Positions 34,651 to 47,170 of a DNA stretch of 64,000 nt are shown piece by piece. The first letter of the stretch is position 1, and each line of letters opens with the position of its first letter. The stretch is from Arachnopeziza araneosa. Taxonomy: Eukaryota > Ascomycota > Leotiomycetes > Helotiales > Arachnopezizaceae. The notes below the pieces were generated by a model. That model worked only from the letters and a program-made list of their open reading frames with translations. It did no database searches and had not been told where the DNA came from. The position numbers and the translations under genes are program-made. Location of the stretch: NCBI GenBank assembly GCA_003988855.1, contig QYAI01000024.1:1-64000 (forward strand), given 5' to 3'.

Positions 34651-35767
34651 TTTCACCGATGTTTGTAGACTTTGAATCAAGACGTTGGATGTTTTGGTTC
34701 TCAAAGAAGGAGGAGCAAGTAATTTCAAGAGCATTGAATAACATGGAGGCTGGATTCTGAGAGGTATTTGTAGCTGTTCAAAATGTATCCGCAAAGTCTC
34801 CGGAGCTGTTCTGTAAGGAGACTTACATTGCAGGATAATCTCAAAGTCTCCGAGACCACAGAAATCAATCATATACTTGTATGAAACATCAATAAATCTG
34901 TTGAGAAAGGATACCAGGTGCGTTGTTGATACTGTTTCTTAAAATAATCGAATATCTGGAGTTGGGTTGAGAGGCAACTTTCAGTGTCGAGATTCGAAGA
35001 CCTTTCAAAATCCAACCATATGATGCAAAGGGAATAGAAGTAAAAACACCCTTAAACCCTCTTATTTTCTAAATCATTAGTTTCCTCGCTGTTTGTTCAC
35101 AACAGAAGTAAATCACGAAATAGGGGAAACTCGGTAAAGATCCTTCAACTCATTTAGGCTCCAGTCTACATGATCAGCTAGCTAGACTCTTCGTAATACT
35201 TGGTTTAGGTACGCATATCAAATTCTTAACCTTAATAATTTCTGTGCACCCAAAGAAGATTTCAACGACGAATTACTGCAAGATAAATCTTGATGTCGAA
35301 TAGTATATAAAACACAAAAGAAAAGAAGACTTAAGCATATGTAGTTTGAACTCAAAATGTAAGGTAATACTTTGCATCGTTTCATCATTCCTCCAGGATC
35401 TGATAAGCAATGATAGAATACTGTTCCAGCTAGAACCTCTACGTGTTGATGGTGCTATCTGTCTTAAAACCGCTTTTTCACAAACGGATTAGGACTATTC
35501 CATTAGCACCTAATTGCTTGATATGAAAATCTGGCTCTTATTATATCATTGCCCAGCCTAAAATCATAGACCGAGTGAGAAAAACACTGCGCACTACATT
35601 CTGAAGAGATGTAATTAAGAGGAACAATCAGTATGGCTAGCTGTTATTTATTATACATGTATCAGCTTGTTAGCTGGACCGTGAGCTATACATACAAAAC
35701 TATGCCAAAATAGACTCCTAACGCCTCGCTTGGTAATGCACAAAGTCATATACAATCCGCCGTATCA
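34651..35767. other. AT-rich intergenic region
   Basis: Promoter of the methyltransferase and 3' side of the GT90 gene (both minus). AT-rich, no frame of interest, no repeat recognised. Confidence 0.5.
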
Positions 35768-37835
35768 TTAGTTATGTGCACCATTGGACCCACTTAATGG
35801 GCGCTTCGCATCATATTTATCGAGTTCACTTCCATCTCCAGAATAGCCTATACGGTCTCGATTATCGTCAATTATTCGCGCATACTCTATGAAGAGTCGA
35901 TATGCGTAAATCTGAATAAAATTAGTCCTATGAAACTGTTGATGAGCGGTATCCAAAACTCACCTCTATATCTTCACGCCTCAACACCTTTTCTGCCCAC
36001 TCTCGCCCTTGGCGGCCTAGTTTTCGAGCCTCGAAATCGTGTCTCGGAACATATGGATCTCCCTTTCTAGAATTGGATGATGTTCCAAGACCGATGAAAT
36101 AAGTCAAGAGACTGTATAAATCATCGTATCGATTATCCATGGGAGCGAAATGCCTCCAAGCAAATAATCTTGAATCATGCCACTCTCTAAAAATTGTGCT
36201 CTTGATACCCAAGCTCTTGCTTTGAAGAAACGCATGCCATCTCCCAGAAAATGAATGACCATCGACATCCACAACATACTTCGATTCAAACTGTTCGCTC
36301 AATGTCGTCATATTCTTGTAGGTCCAAACATCATCGTAAAAGTCACAATTAGGAACACATGCGAAAGAGTCTGTGAAACCGACATCAGTGTGTTTTGATG
36401 CAAATTCACTTGGGACAAAGTGTTTGAATGTGCTGTAAGTCCCGTCTTTGCTTTCCGCCTCGATCAAAATTTGAACTTCTTTTGTGGCCATGACTGTGTC
36501 ATTGGTGATGAGGGCAAGGCGTTGGCGGTGCATGTTCATCCAATTATCAGCAGTATTAGTTCCACCAGAGGTGACTCCTCTCCATATCATATTATCGTCC
36601 TTGTCATCCCAATCAAAATCGTATGTTGGATCGTATGCATAACGATCATCGTTCCGATAGTACATATTGGCAGGGAATAAAATGTCGTTATTAACATTGA
36701 CTTTGCATTCTCCAAAAATAGGAAGCAAGCTTCGACTAGCCACTACAGTACTTGGGGCGAACAGGAAACCATGCTTTTCTTGGATTTCAGGTCCAACAGT
36801 GCAAAGATCAGAAGAGAGGTTGAAATTGGTAACGAAACCCCCTCGGGAATCTTTGTAGAGATTGTCAATGTGGACTGCTGAAGCAAGCTCATCTCTTGCA
36901 GGAGATTCAGGGGGGCAAGCCTCACGCGCCAGGCTCATATATTGCTGGCCATGAGCCCCAAAGAACTTAGGGTCGGTAATGATAGGAGCTGTGTCGTTCT
37001 CTTTGAAAAGTCCCGTCATGTTTGTGGTCCATTCAGCTGCGGCATCTGGATAAATCTTTCTCGTTTCGGCCTCCTTTGCCAGTAGTATTTGCATATCATC
37101 CCAAGGAACAACTACTCGAGGCTGGTCAAGGCGATTCATTGCAACATCCATATCTGGTAGGTACTTGACGAAAGGTTGCACCATTTCTGCTAACGTCTCC
37201 ACCCGCCAATTGGCCTCTGTCATTTTCCAGACCTTGCCATCACGGATATGAAGACCAGAGATGCCATTTTCTGGATCTTCGTGTAGATGTGCCGCAAGAG
37301 ACCTGATCGTGGCTGGTTCTACTGCCCAGAATGGCCTTAAATCATCCATTATCTGGCTAAAATCATCGATATTGTGAACACTACGTTCTCGACTGAACTT
37401 GTACCAATCTCTGAACCCAGGCGGTGGATTTCTTCCGTAGATCCTTCTGTACTTTGTAACGGTTTCCTTAAATGTCGAGGACCTATCTTCATCGTATTTG
37501 TTCCATGCTGCGTCGGCTTTTTGCATCAGCGCAACGATTGGGTGTTGATCGTTGACACTCGCATGTTCTTCGAAGTGCCCTGATTCAGATTCGGGAGACT
37601 GATATGTTTTAGCAATTGAAATATGGTGCAAAGCAGAAGTGGTGAGACTTGCATCGTTATCTGGTAGGGCTTTTTGGCCTGCATCTTTGACCAGTCCTGA
37701 GATTGGTATAGTGATATCCTTGATTCTCGTGGACACATCGCTCTTTGGTAGTCGGGAGAGGTTCAAGAAGAGAATAACAGACACTATAGCACCCAGGAAA
37801 ATTAGGCGCCTCTTGCTGCGATCCAAGCCAACCAT
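35768..37835 (-). CDS. GT90-family glycosyltransferase, type II membrane protein
   Basis: Probable Golgi glycosyltransferase of CAZy family GT90 (the Cap10/Cxt1/POGLUT-related group). Two exons, 37835-35964 and 35911-35768, give 671 aa. A short cytosolic tail with basic residues (MVGLDRSKRR) precedes a membrane anchor at about residues 11-27 (LIFLGAIVSVILFLNLS). A stem of about 100 residues and a lumenal domain follow. Conserved blocks include DILFPANMYY, DFDWDDKDDNMIWRGVTSGG, and the C-terminal KYVVDVDGHSFSGRWHAFL with STIFREWHDSRLFAWRHF. The last 47 residues come from exon 2 (EIYAYRLFIEYARIIDDNRDR), which continues the family's final helix; without the splice the frame would end in an unrelated tail. 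N-glycosylation sequons are present (TTNMT, NFNLSS). Donor and acceptor sugars are not deducible. Confidence 0.88.
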
Positions 37836-38915
37836 AGCGACTCCCCGGAACGGCTATCTGCAGATTGAAGACGGATCCGATGGTATGTGGAGCATCAGGC
37901 ATGAATGTCGAACTTGATGCCTGTGTGAAGTGAGAGATGTTTGACAAGAAAAAAAGAAGTAAGACTGAAAGAGGTCAAGGATTTGGCTTGTGCAGAAGCC
38001 GTTGTCATACCATTGGACGAGAGGAGGGGGGCTCATCTTTAGGTAAATTTGGCAGGGCATTCAAGGCTGTGCCGTGCTGGAAGTGGAAGGCCTTTCAGGC
38101 CCATCCCCAGAGGAGTCGCTGCTCAGCCATCGCATCCACCATCCCACAGTTTGATATCGGGAGAAAAGACCAATCGACTGCCCATTTAACTCTTCGGGAT
38201 TTCTCCTTTCCTGGACCGATGGAATCTTTCTCTCTTCAGTGTTTGATTCTTGAAACCAAACTGCTATAATAGGGTGTAGCTACCCCTGAAATCAATATCA
38301 GCACGACAGCGATTCTCTCGCCATGGTAGATCTGGTCTATTATTTCCAGCTACACAGTCTCTAAGCCACGCAATTTTGGTGCGCACTCAGTGGACACTGG
38401 AGAGACTGCCTCAGAACTATCCCAATAGGCTGTACTGAGACTTCAAAAGCCTTGCCATTAAAAGAAATACGTGAATCTCATCCTCGGAACGAGAAAGCGG
38501 CGAAAGATAAATGAGGCAAATCTGGCCGCGTATATTATAAGCTTGCGACAAAACCTCTGCTATCTCTACCTCCGTAGACTGCTGCCTTGTAGGATTTCTG
38601 GCAATAGTAGACTTCTGATTGAAGTACTGTACAAAGGGCGGTTTAGCCACAGAACCTTGGTGCTTACAGGGACAGTGACAGTTGATCGCCATTAGAAAAT
38701 TTAATTCTTACCATAATTGTGTAGAAAGAAGTAAGAACACAATATAAAAGCATTAAATGAAGTTTATTCCAGTAGTATTTTCGCGGCATCCGCGAGCTGA
38801 ATTATCTGGACTGCCGCTTTATCAACGTCTCAGGCCTTGTTAAAACAGCACTCCATAAAATACGTTCGATCACTTACACTTCACAATTTCCATCCAGCGC
38901 CAGCTCACTACGACT
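37836..38915. other. divergent intergenic region
   Basis: About 1.1-kb promoter region between GT90 (-) and uL15m (+). Frames under 111 codons with no motifs. No repeat or RNA gene recognised. Confidence 0.5.
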
Positions 38916-39859
38916 ATGCCACCACGGTTACCTGCGCTCTCGGCGTACTGCCGAGCGGCGCCTGCTGCTTCTCGTCCTTTAGCAGTGTTTCTTCTCCCAT
39001 TCACGCAAGGTCGTGCGGCATCAATTCTTGCATCTCTCTCTGACAACCCTGGAGCATACAACAAGCGTATCCGGCGCGGTCGTGGCCCTTCATCTGGAAA
39101 AGGAAAGACATCAGGCAGAGGTCATAAGGGTCAGAAAGCTCATGGACATGTCCATCCTAGATTTCAAGGTGGTCAGACACCACAACACAAAGTGCATGGA
39201 GAAATTGGCTTCATAAATCAGTACGAAATGATAATTCTACCTAAAGATTGTAGATGGCTAATGGGCAATGTAGCTGGTCTGTCGATATGTCTCCTATCAA
39301 TCTTGACCGCATACAGTCATGGATAGACCAAGGTAGACTCGATCCTACACAACCAATCACTTTGAAGGAATTGGTCGAGTCGCGATGTATCCATGGTATC
39401 AAAGATGGAGTGAAGCTGTTAGCTCGAGGAAAGGAAGAGCTCAAGACTCCAATCAATATACTGGTGTCTCGAGCGTCATCTGAAGCGATCAAGGCCATTG
39501 AGGCAATCGGAGGCCAAGTTACCACCAGATATTATACAGGGCCGTCTATACGGAGAATATTACGGGGCGAGTCAGAATCAAGCTTCAAACCATTGTCTAG
39601 GATAGACCAAGATGGGTCTCCAATTCTCAGTGCTGTAGCAAGCAACGGAAAGTCATTCAAATATCGTCTTCCTGACCCAACAGGTCGTAAGGATCTGGAA
39701 TATTATCGGGATGTTGCGCATAGAGGGTATTTGAGCCATTTGGTAGAAGAGGGCCATGGACCTAGTTTGTATTACAAGACACCAGGAACTGGGACTAAGA
39801 GGAGAGTTACCAAGACCGGTGGTAAGGAAGTGGCTGGCAAAGATAATAAACTATGGTAG
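38916..39859 (+). CDS. mitochondrial ribosomal protein uL15m
   Basis: Protein of the large mitoribosomal subunit (yeast MRPL10; bacterial L15 family). Two exons, 38916-39220 and 39274-39859, give 296 aa. The intron is 53 nt with a CTAAT branch-like site. Residues 1-40 are Ala/Arg-rich without acids, a mitochondrial presequence. Residues about 50-90 are the Gly/Arg/Lys-rich rRNA-binding L15 signature: RRGRGPSSGKGKTSGRGHKGQ and PRFQGGQTP. The spliced junction reads GFINHWSVDMSPINLDRIQ. The rest follows L15 with a fungal C-terminal extension. The start is fixed by the presequence and the absence of an earlier ATG in frame. Confidence 0.93.
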
Positions 39860-40197
39860 ATGGCTGGATATTATGATGTATTATATGTAAAAAGTAAAGC
39901 AACAAATGTACGCATCAGGGTGTCAAGATGTTGCAGAATATAGTACTCCGCAAGATTTGTATCACCAATCTCTACCTTTGATCATTGTAACATAGACGTG
40001 TTGATGGCTTGGCTTGGTTTGAAATTGGGTAAGTTGCAAGGATGTTGACGCTAAACCGAGCTTCGCCGTGATCAAGCTTCCCATATCGCAGAGGAGGTTG
40101 ACTCCTGCATTGCAATTCGGGGACTGCCTTCGCAGTGTAATTATTTGGAACATCATTCCGAGAGACGGTCTCTGCGCTTTTCAAGGCGCCAGTTACG

Positions 40198-42662
40198 ATG
40201 TCATTATTCGGTACATCACCGGACGATGCAACAATATCAGTAGCTTCTAGGTCTAGGAACTCCCTCTTCGACGACGAACCTAGCCCAGCCCTTGGATCGA
40301 AGTCGTCTCTGTTCGCCGACGACGATACTACCGGTACTCCAGGATGGGGAATGCCCACACCGAAAAAAGCTCCAAGGGGTGAATTGGTCAAGAGCTTGCT
40401 ACCCGCCTCGGATGTCCCTGATACCTATATCGATATCTTTGATAACTTGATCAGCGAGGGAAATGGCTCCGGAGGAAAGATAACTTGGGAGGGAGTTCAG
40501 AAGGTTCTACGAGGAGCAAGCTACCCGAATCCTAATGATTTAAATCGCATAATGGGAATTATATACGGCGAGAAGGCCCCATCAGAGTTGAGCAGGAACG
40601 AATTCAACGTGCTTCTTGCGTTGATTGGATTAGCGCAAGAACACGAAGATGTCACTCTTGACAGCGTTGACGAAAGACGAAGAAGTAAGTGGTTTTTCCC
40701 CACTGAGACATCTTATCTTGATCTAATTAAACTCTAGAGTTGCCTATCCCACAGCTTTCTAAGATATCAGCTGCTTTACCAGGCGTGGAAACATTAGCTG
40801 CAAAGCCTCCTCAGCGAGTCGCGACTCCTCCGCCGGCTCCAACTGTTGCTGCATCTCCACCTAAGCCTCGTACAATGAGAAAGAACTCACTCGATTTCCC
40901 CGAAGCGGATCCCTGGGGGAGCCCAGCAATGCACAGTGGTCATAATCATGAAGAGGCCAGCCCGCCGAAGACAAATGGCACACACAGAGAGATAAGCAGT
41001 ATTGTCCAAGAGCCAGTGAGAACCACAAGCAGTTTCACAACGGCCTCGATGAGCGAGTCCAATGTATCCAATCAACCGCCACCAGAGAGACCTGCTGCCC
41101 CGACGGGTCTATGGGGCTCGTACGATGGGAATCCAAGTGCATCCTATGGCAATAATGCTTCCGGGTCCGGACTCGGAGGTGATGCGTTTGGGGGTGGAGG
41201 AAATGGTGGTGGCGAAGAGGGACCTGGGCGGGAAGCACCCAGTCGAGCATTTGGTGGTGGTCGAGTGACTACTTCTGGCCCTGAAGAGAACATTGTTGTC
41301 ACACTTCTGCCAGAGAAAGAAGGCGTTTTCATGTTCCAGCATCATAATTATCACGTCTCCAGTGCTCGTCGGGGAAGCAAGGTTGTACGAAGATATAGTG
41401 ATTTCGTCTGGCTTTTGGATTGCCTTCAGAAAAGGTTCCCTTTCCGACAATTACCTCTCCTTCCACCTAAGAGAGTTGGAGGTATGTATGCAATATACTG
41501 AAAGGTGTGTTTTCCACTAATGCATAATAGTTAATGGTAATCATCTTGCTGCGGACAATACATTTATCGAGAAACGGAGAAGGGGACTTGCTAGATTTTC
41601 AAATTCACTTGTCAGACATCCTGTTCTGAACCAAGAGCAACTAGTCATCATGTTTTTGACCGTTCCAACCGTAAGCTAGCTCTAATCCGAACAGAATTTT
41701 GTAGCTAAGATCATGCTAATTAGCATCAGGAACTTGCCGTCTGGCGTAAACAAGCTACCATATCAGTACAAGAAGAGTTTGTAGGAAAGCCGTTGCCACC
41801 TGGACTTGAAGATTCTCTGCCACCGACTCTGAATGATCTATTTGATAGAACCCGTGCTGGCATCCGGAGATCTGCCGATATCTATATCAACTTATGTAAG
41901 CTCTCTATTACAGCGTCGCCCACGAAGCTGGGATTGTTGATGGTAGTCAAAAATTTGTTTGCTGATAATTCTAGGCAATCTCATGGATCGCCTTGCAAAA
42001 CGTAGTGAAGGTCTAGCTGCGGATCAACTTCGTATTTCAATTTCCATGCAGTCCTTGACAGATGCCTCAGCAGATACCTACTCAATCGACACGAATGATG
42101 TCCCACTATTGAATGAGGGACTTCAAGCTACGGCTAAGCACTTGTCTAACAGCCAGAGTTTGCTCGAAGATGAAGCCAAAGCCTGGGATCAAGGGGTCTT
42201 GGAAGACCTCAAAAAGCAACGAGATACTCTGGTTAGCATGAGAGAACTATTTGAACGCAAGGACCGTTATGACAAGGACAATATTCCGTACTTGGAGCGA
42301 AGAATTCAAAATAACGAAAACAAGCTTGTTGCCATTAGAGCAAAACCAGAGGGATTGGTGAAGCCAGGCGAGATTGAGAAAGTAACCGAAGCTATCATTA
42401 AGGTAAGAGAAAATTCGCGACCCTACTTACAAACACTCAACTTGTTGTTTAGGATAAAGAGTCCATCGTAGCTCAACACGCTCGAGGAGTGTTTGTTAAA
42501 GAATGCGTCCGAGATGAGCTGATTTACTTCCAAAGTTCTCAATATCATGTCAGCCGTTGGAGTCAGGACTGGGCCCAGGAGCGTGTGAAATACTCCGAGC
42601 TACAAGCCGACAATTGGAAGCAGTTGCACGAAGAACTGGAGAGTATGCCTCTCGGTGATTAG
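40198..42662 (+). CDS. MVP1: sorting nexin Mvp1 (SNX8-like)
   Basis: Endosomal sorting nexin acting in retrograde and vacuolar protein sorting. Six exons, 40198-40684, 40738-41481, 41531-41670, 41730-41895, 41975-42402 and 42453-42662, give 724 aa with all phases consistent. Residues about 75-160 form an EH-like helical region (YIDIFDNLISEGNGSGGKI). A Pro/Ser/Gly-rich linker follows. The PX domain covers about residues 360-475, with FQHHNYHVSSARRGSKVVRRYSDFVWLLDCL holding the RRYSDF phosphoinositide-binding motif and LLPPKR. The C-terminal part is a BAR-like coiled coil ending in YFQSSQYHVSRWSQDWAQERV. The polyglycine stretch in the linker (GGDAFGGGGNGGG) is common in fungal homologues. Confidence 0.93.
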
Positions 42663-43027
42663 ATGCGTTATTGGATCCATAGTTGTGGTCGAATCCGGGG
42701 ATTGCATCTCTGCCTATTGCAGGATGCAACGTGTAAAGTGTATAGCAGCATTCCATATTTAGGAGGAAATTCTTGCGAGGTTTTATTAGCGGTTGTATGC
42801 CTACTTGTATACATAACGATTGTTTGGGGAGTAGAATACCAATTTGATGAAGTTTACCAAAAAAAGTTGAAATGCTGTGCTTTTCGACCTGTTGCCTCCC
42901 CTCCCCCTTGAAGGTGGCTCGCTTATTATGACGAGCTATCGCAGATCTCCGGGATCAATAACGACCCCTCCACCTTCCTCTGCTCAAACTATACCTAACA
43001 ACAACAACCGCTTGGCGCACCTTCACG
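42663..43027. other. short intergenic region
   Basis: Spacer between MVP1 and DCN1, transcribed in the same direction. No further feature seen. Confidence 0.5.
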
Positions 43028-44756
43028 ATGGCGACCAAGGCAGTGCAAAAGACCATGTGCAATGAGTTCATGGCGCTTACTGGTGTCAATGAGAAAACTG
43101 CGATGAAGGTAAATACGCTGCCTAATACACCCCCTCATATAGAAGAGACTGAAACTGATGGCTTGGTATTTTGTAGTTGTTGAAAGCCAGTAATTGGAAG
43201 CTAGATCAGGCTGGTGATAGGTGAGAGCTTACTTCCTTCCGTATGGGTTTATTGGAATGGAAGGGATACGAGACTTGTTGCCCAACATGCTTTGATGGAA
43301 GGTACTGAGCTCCTGGACACGCTGTGGAATCACACTCGATATTCGAAGAGAATGATTCGAAATACAAGCTCGCATATACTGCACTCGACCAAGTACAACT
43401 TCGCCTCAAGGAGAACATATCAGATCAACACTACCTTGCTTGTTTCAACCCAAAATGCAGTACCGGCACGGACAAAGTTGATCACACGGCACACCATGGC
43501 TTTTATAGCACTGGGTAGAAAACTATACTTTGGCCTTGAATTGTGTCCTACTTCTTCTCAGCCGCGCTATCTAAAATCATGATTCACCTTGATAAGAGTT
43601 GCGAAGCCGTTTGACTCTGTCGTTACTTGAAAATCCCCCACATCATACCTACAAAATGTGTAACTTTTTGGAACATTTACAACATATGCTGTGGTGAAAA
43701 ACAGCTTTTTAGTAGCACCAGAGCCTTGTATGAGCTGGCGATATCTGGCATTAGGCACCAAAAGCCAGAGGAATCCTCACAGGAGTTGACAGAATATGAA
43801 GCATCGTACGTTGAGCAACTTCAAGCGGCAATATTCTAGCTTACGAAACATACATCAAGCTGCTCAAATCTAGGGGACAATTTTTTTCATCGTCGACCAA
43901 GATCGCTGTCTCGTATTCCTTCCCTTTTTAATGAGAAAGATATTGCCGAGATTTGCACAGCTAACTAAGATGCTGGCCAGTTATTTCGCATCGAACAACG
44001 TCGGTGCTTTTATCAAAGAAAAAGATAGCTTGCTTAAACTCTTCGACAGTTACCGTGGTTAGTGCGTTTCAACCATGTTGATCATGTATGACAATAACTT
44101 TCCTACAGAATCATCAGATGAGGCAGACGCAACTAGCATTGATGGAACGATGCGATATTTGAATGATCTAGGAGTCAACATGGAGAACGCCGAGTTCTTC
44201 ATTCCCATGGAGATCGTACAAGCACCAGCACTGGGGGAAATGACTAAAGATGGGTTTGTTGATGGGTGGAAGGCTGTCAGGTAACTAAATTCTCAATTAA
44301 CCTGAAGACTCTACTAACAGAATTGACAGTGCTGATACTTTACCTAAGCAAAAGGCTTACGTCAAGGGACAAATCAAAGCACTGTCTTCTGACTTGATTT
44401 TGTTTAAGAGAGTCTATCGCCACGCATTCCTTAGTGGTAAAGAGAGCGGTGCAAAGGCGTTAAGTTTAGAGGCAGCTCTGACTTACTGGACAATTCTATT
44501 CAGCTCGCCTGGAAGACCCTGGGTATCGGCTTCGGTCGATTGGTTTGATCTCTGGTCTGAATATCTCAAGAAGAACTGGACAAAGACGGTCAACAAAGAT
44601 ATGTGGAACCAGACCTTTGAATTCTTCCAAAAGAGTGTCCAGGACGAGACTTTGAGCTTCTGGAGTGAGGATGGAGCCTGGCCAGGAGTTATCGACGATT
44701 TTGTTGCGTATGCCAAAGCTAAGAACGGCACAGCGGGAACAATGGAGACCGACTAG
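43028..44756 (+). CDS. DCN1: defective in cullin neddylation protein 1 (Dcn1)
   Basis: Co-E3 that promotes Nedd8/Rub1 transfer to cullins. Five exons, 43028-43108, 43177-43220, 43981-44057, 44109-44280 and 44330-44756, give 266 aa. Residues 1-42 are the UBA domain (MATKAVQKTMCNEFMALTG, then LLKASNWKLDQAGD). Residues about 55-255 are the potentiating-neddylation (PONY) domain, with DGTMRYLNDLGVN, PMEIVQAPALGEMTKDGFVDGWK, ALSLEAALTYWTILF and the final DEDGAWPGVIDDFV-like block. The second intron is 760 nt against 50-70 nt for the others and contains coding-like fragments. The overall length and domain order match yeast Dcn1 (269 aa), so nothing is missing. The gene is convergent with bS6m. Confidence 0.95.
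43221..43980 (+). other. unusually long intron of DCN1 with coding-like content
   Basis: GTGAGA donor, GGCCAG acceptor. On the sense strand it holds two frames that look like degraded coding sequence: one near 43340-43515 with a Cys/His-containing stretch (HYLACFNPKCSTG) and one near 43710-43838 (ALYELAISGIRHQKPEE). They are in different frames and do not join to DCN1. No terminal repeats or target-site duplication are visible. It could be an old insertion of a gene fragment. Confidence 0.4.
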
Positions 44757-44984
44757 ATTTGGGACTGCGAAGATTGATCATGAGCGGCTTTTTTCTCTAA
44801 CGAGCGGGCATAGCATCACTGGCGTTTGGTGCACTATAGGCGAACATTGCTGCTGAATTTGAACGGTTTATGGCACCACATAAAACTGCTCTTTTTGACT
44901 CCAAATACTGAGTCATTTTCATGATAAAAGTACATTCCCAATTCGCCGAGCAATGCCCATATCATACATATCTCTTCCCACACC

Positions 44985-45443
44985 TTAAAATTCCTCCCGA
45001 CTTTCACTTTCCCAAGGTATATCTCCTCCAATCCTACTTAAATTCTCCAACTTCCCATTCCCCAGCTTCACCGTACTGAACTTGATCATCCTGGGATCTA
45101 GACCTAGTGTATTCCTCACATCGGCCTGCACCTGCGAACTGGAATCGTAACGCATGACGAAATAGTGGCCTTCATGATAGATAGCTTGATGTTTGCGCGT
45201 CTTCTTGGGCAGGGAGAAGACGCCCCAATTCCTAATACCACGGATGGTGCCGCCGTTCCTAAGGACAAGGGATCCAGCGGTGCGCGCGATTCTGGATCAA
45301 TGGTTAGAGAAAGGGAGGAATGCAACAGGGTGGATGAGTACTCTTTGACTTCAGCGAGATTGCCCGGCCGGACCTGAACCTGTCAGCTTCAATCAGATGC
45401 GAGTTAGAGAAGAGCTTACGATGGCTATCATTTCGTACAACAT
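44985..45443 (-). CDS. mitochondrial ribosomal protein bS6m (Mrp17)
   Basis: Protein of the small mitoribosomal subunit. Three exons, 45443-45420 (24 nt), 45373-45342 (32 nt) and 45291-44985, give 120 aa. The spliced N-terminus MLYEMIAIVRPGNLAEVKEIARTAG is the classic S6 start; none of it is visible in a single frame. It continues LVLRNGGTIRGIRNWGVFSLPKKTRKHQ, YHEGHYFVMRYDSS and LGLDPRMIKFSTVKLG, as in fungal Mrp17 and bacterial S6. There is no separate presequence, which is usual for this protein. The gene is head-to-head with RRB1 across about 190 bp. Confidence 0.93.
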
Positions 45444-45632
45444 CTCTACAGCTGGACTTGGGCATTCCCTCCTCGCGATGTACTCGCGGTTGAGATGCAG
45501 GGGCGCTCGGACCACGTCGGACCAAAAAAAAAGTCGACTTGTGCGATTGCGCGCCAACTCGATAAGAGAAATATCTCCAAAAATCCCCTTCCCCCACCAC
45601 GACCCCAACAACAACGCGGAACTCGAGGCGCC
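45444..45632. promoter_or_regulatory. bidirectional promoter bS6m / RRB1
   Basis: 189 bp separate the start codons of two divergent ribosome-related genes, one mitochondrial and one for cytosolic ribosome assembly. Shared control is inferred from spacing only; I do not see an unmistakable factor site. Confidence 0.5.
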
Positions 45633-47170
45633 ATGTCCAAACGCCCAGCGGAAGATGTCGAGAATGGGGGCGTCTCGCTCAAAGGCGGGGAGCGGCCGCA
45701 GAGTGCGGGATCGGAAGATGAGATGGGCGAGTTTGAAGACGATTTCGAAGACGAGTATGAGAGTGAGGATGAGGTCATCGAGGCCGGCGTGGATGGCAGA
45801 CCGGATGCTGAGAGGGAGGCGGATGGTAAGTGGTTTCCCCCCCCTTGGAATCGGCTCCGGCGCGCAAAAATGTGGCATCTGCTAATGTGTGTGTAGAAGC
45901 TATGGATGTGGACCAGCAGACTTTCATAGTGGGAAGGAGTAAACTGGAACCGGGACAGACATTATCACCAGATCTCTCGACCTATGAAATGCTACACTCT
46001 CTCAGTACACCGTGGCCCTGTCTCTCTTTTGATATTGTGAAGGATACGTTGGGCGATGACCGGAAGACCTACCCCGCTACGATGTATGCAGTTGCTGGAA
46101 CACAGGCTGCGCACAAGAGAGAAAAAGAAAATCAGCTGTTGGTTATGAAATTCAGTGGATTGAGTAGGATGGAGAGGGATCACGGAGAAGACGAAGATTC
46201 CGATAATGAGGATGAAGATGCAGATCCAATTCTTGAATCTCAATCAATACCCCTCACCTCAACTACGAACCGGATTCGAGCACATCAGACTCCACCTTCA
46301 TCCTCACAACAGCCTCCTACCACCTTGACAGCTTCGATGATGGAATCTGGCCAAGTTCTCATACATGATGTTACTCCTCATCTTACGTCTTTTAACAGCC
46401 CAGGGACGATCATCACTCCACAGCAGAATAAACCTCTATCGACGCTCCGAATGCACAAATCAGAAGGCTATGCAGTAGATTGGTCTCCTCTTGTACCAAC
46501 TGGGAAGCTCTTAACGGGAGATAATGATGGCAGAATATACGTGACCACCAGAACAGCAGGCGAAGGTTGGGCAACAGATTCCCGGCCTTTTACTGGCCAT
46601 AGTGGAAGTGTTGAAGAGCTCCAGTGGAGTCCTTCAGAACGCAATGTGTTTGCCTCGGGGTCGAGTGATGGGACCATCAAGGTCTGGGACGTAAGAAGCA
46701 AGAGCCGGACGGCAGCCCTGAGTGTACAAGTCAGCAATACGGACGTAAACGTGATGAGCTGGAGTTCCCAAACCAGCCATTTACTTGCGTCTGGCGCGGA
46801 TGATGGTGTCTGGGCAGTCTGGGACCTGCGTCAATGGAAACCAAATGCTTCTTCTGCGCCACTGAAACCCACTCCAGTCGCGAGCTTCTCCTTTCATAAA
46901 GAGCAAATTACCAGCATAGAGTGGCACCCGACCGACGACAGCATCATTGCCGTTGCTGCCGCGGATGATACTCTGACGCTCTGGGATCTGGCTGTGGAGC
47001 TGGATGACGAAGAGAGCAAGGATACTGGTGGGATGACGGAGGTACCTCCTCAGCTGTTGTTTGTTCACTACATGGAAAAAGGCAAGGAGGTGCATTTCCA
47101 TCCGCAGATACCGGGTGTCTTGGTTGGTACGGGCGAGGCCTTTAACGTCTTCAAGACCATCAGCGTGTAG
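45633..47170 (+). CDS. RRB1: ribosome assembly WD40 protein Rrb1/GRWD1
   Basis: Chaperone for ribosomal protein uL3 in 60S assembly. Two exons, 45633-45825 and 45897-47170, give 488 aa. Residues 1-65 are strongly acidic (EDDFEDEYESEDEVIEAGVDG), as in the family. The CAF1-C/H4-binding-like segment follows (SPDLSTYEMLHSLSTPWPCLSFDIVKD), then WD40 repeats with FTGHSGSVEELQWSPSERNVFASGSSDGTIKVWDVR, LASGADDGVWAVWDLR and ITSIEWHPTDDSIIAVAAADDTLTLWDL. A second acidic patch lies near residue 150. The length is close to yeast Rrb1 (511 aa). The start at 45633 (MSKRPAED) matches the usual beginning. Confidence 0.95.
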
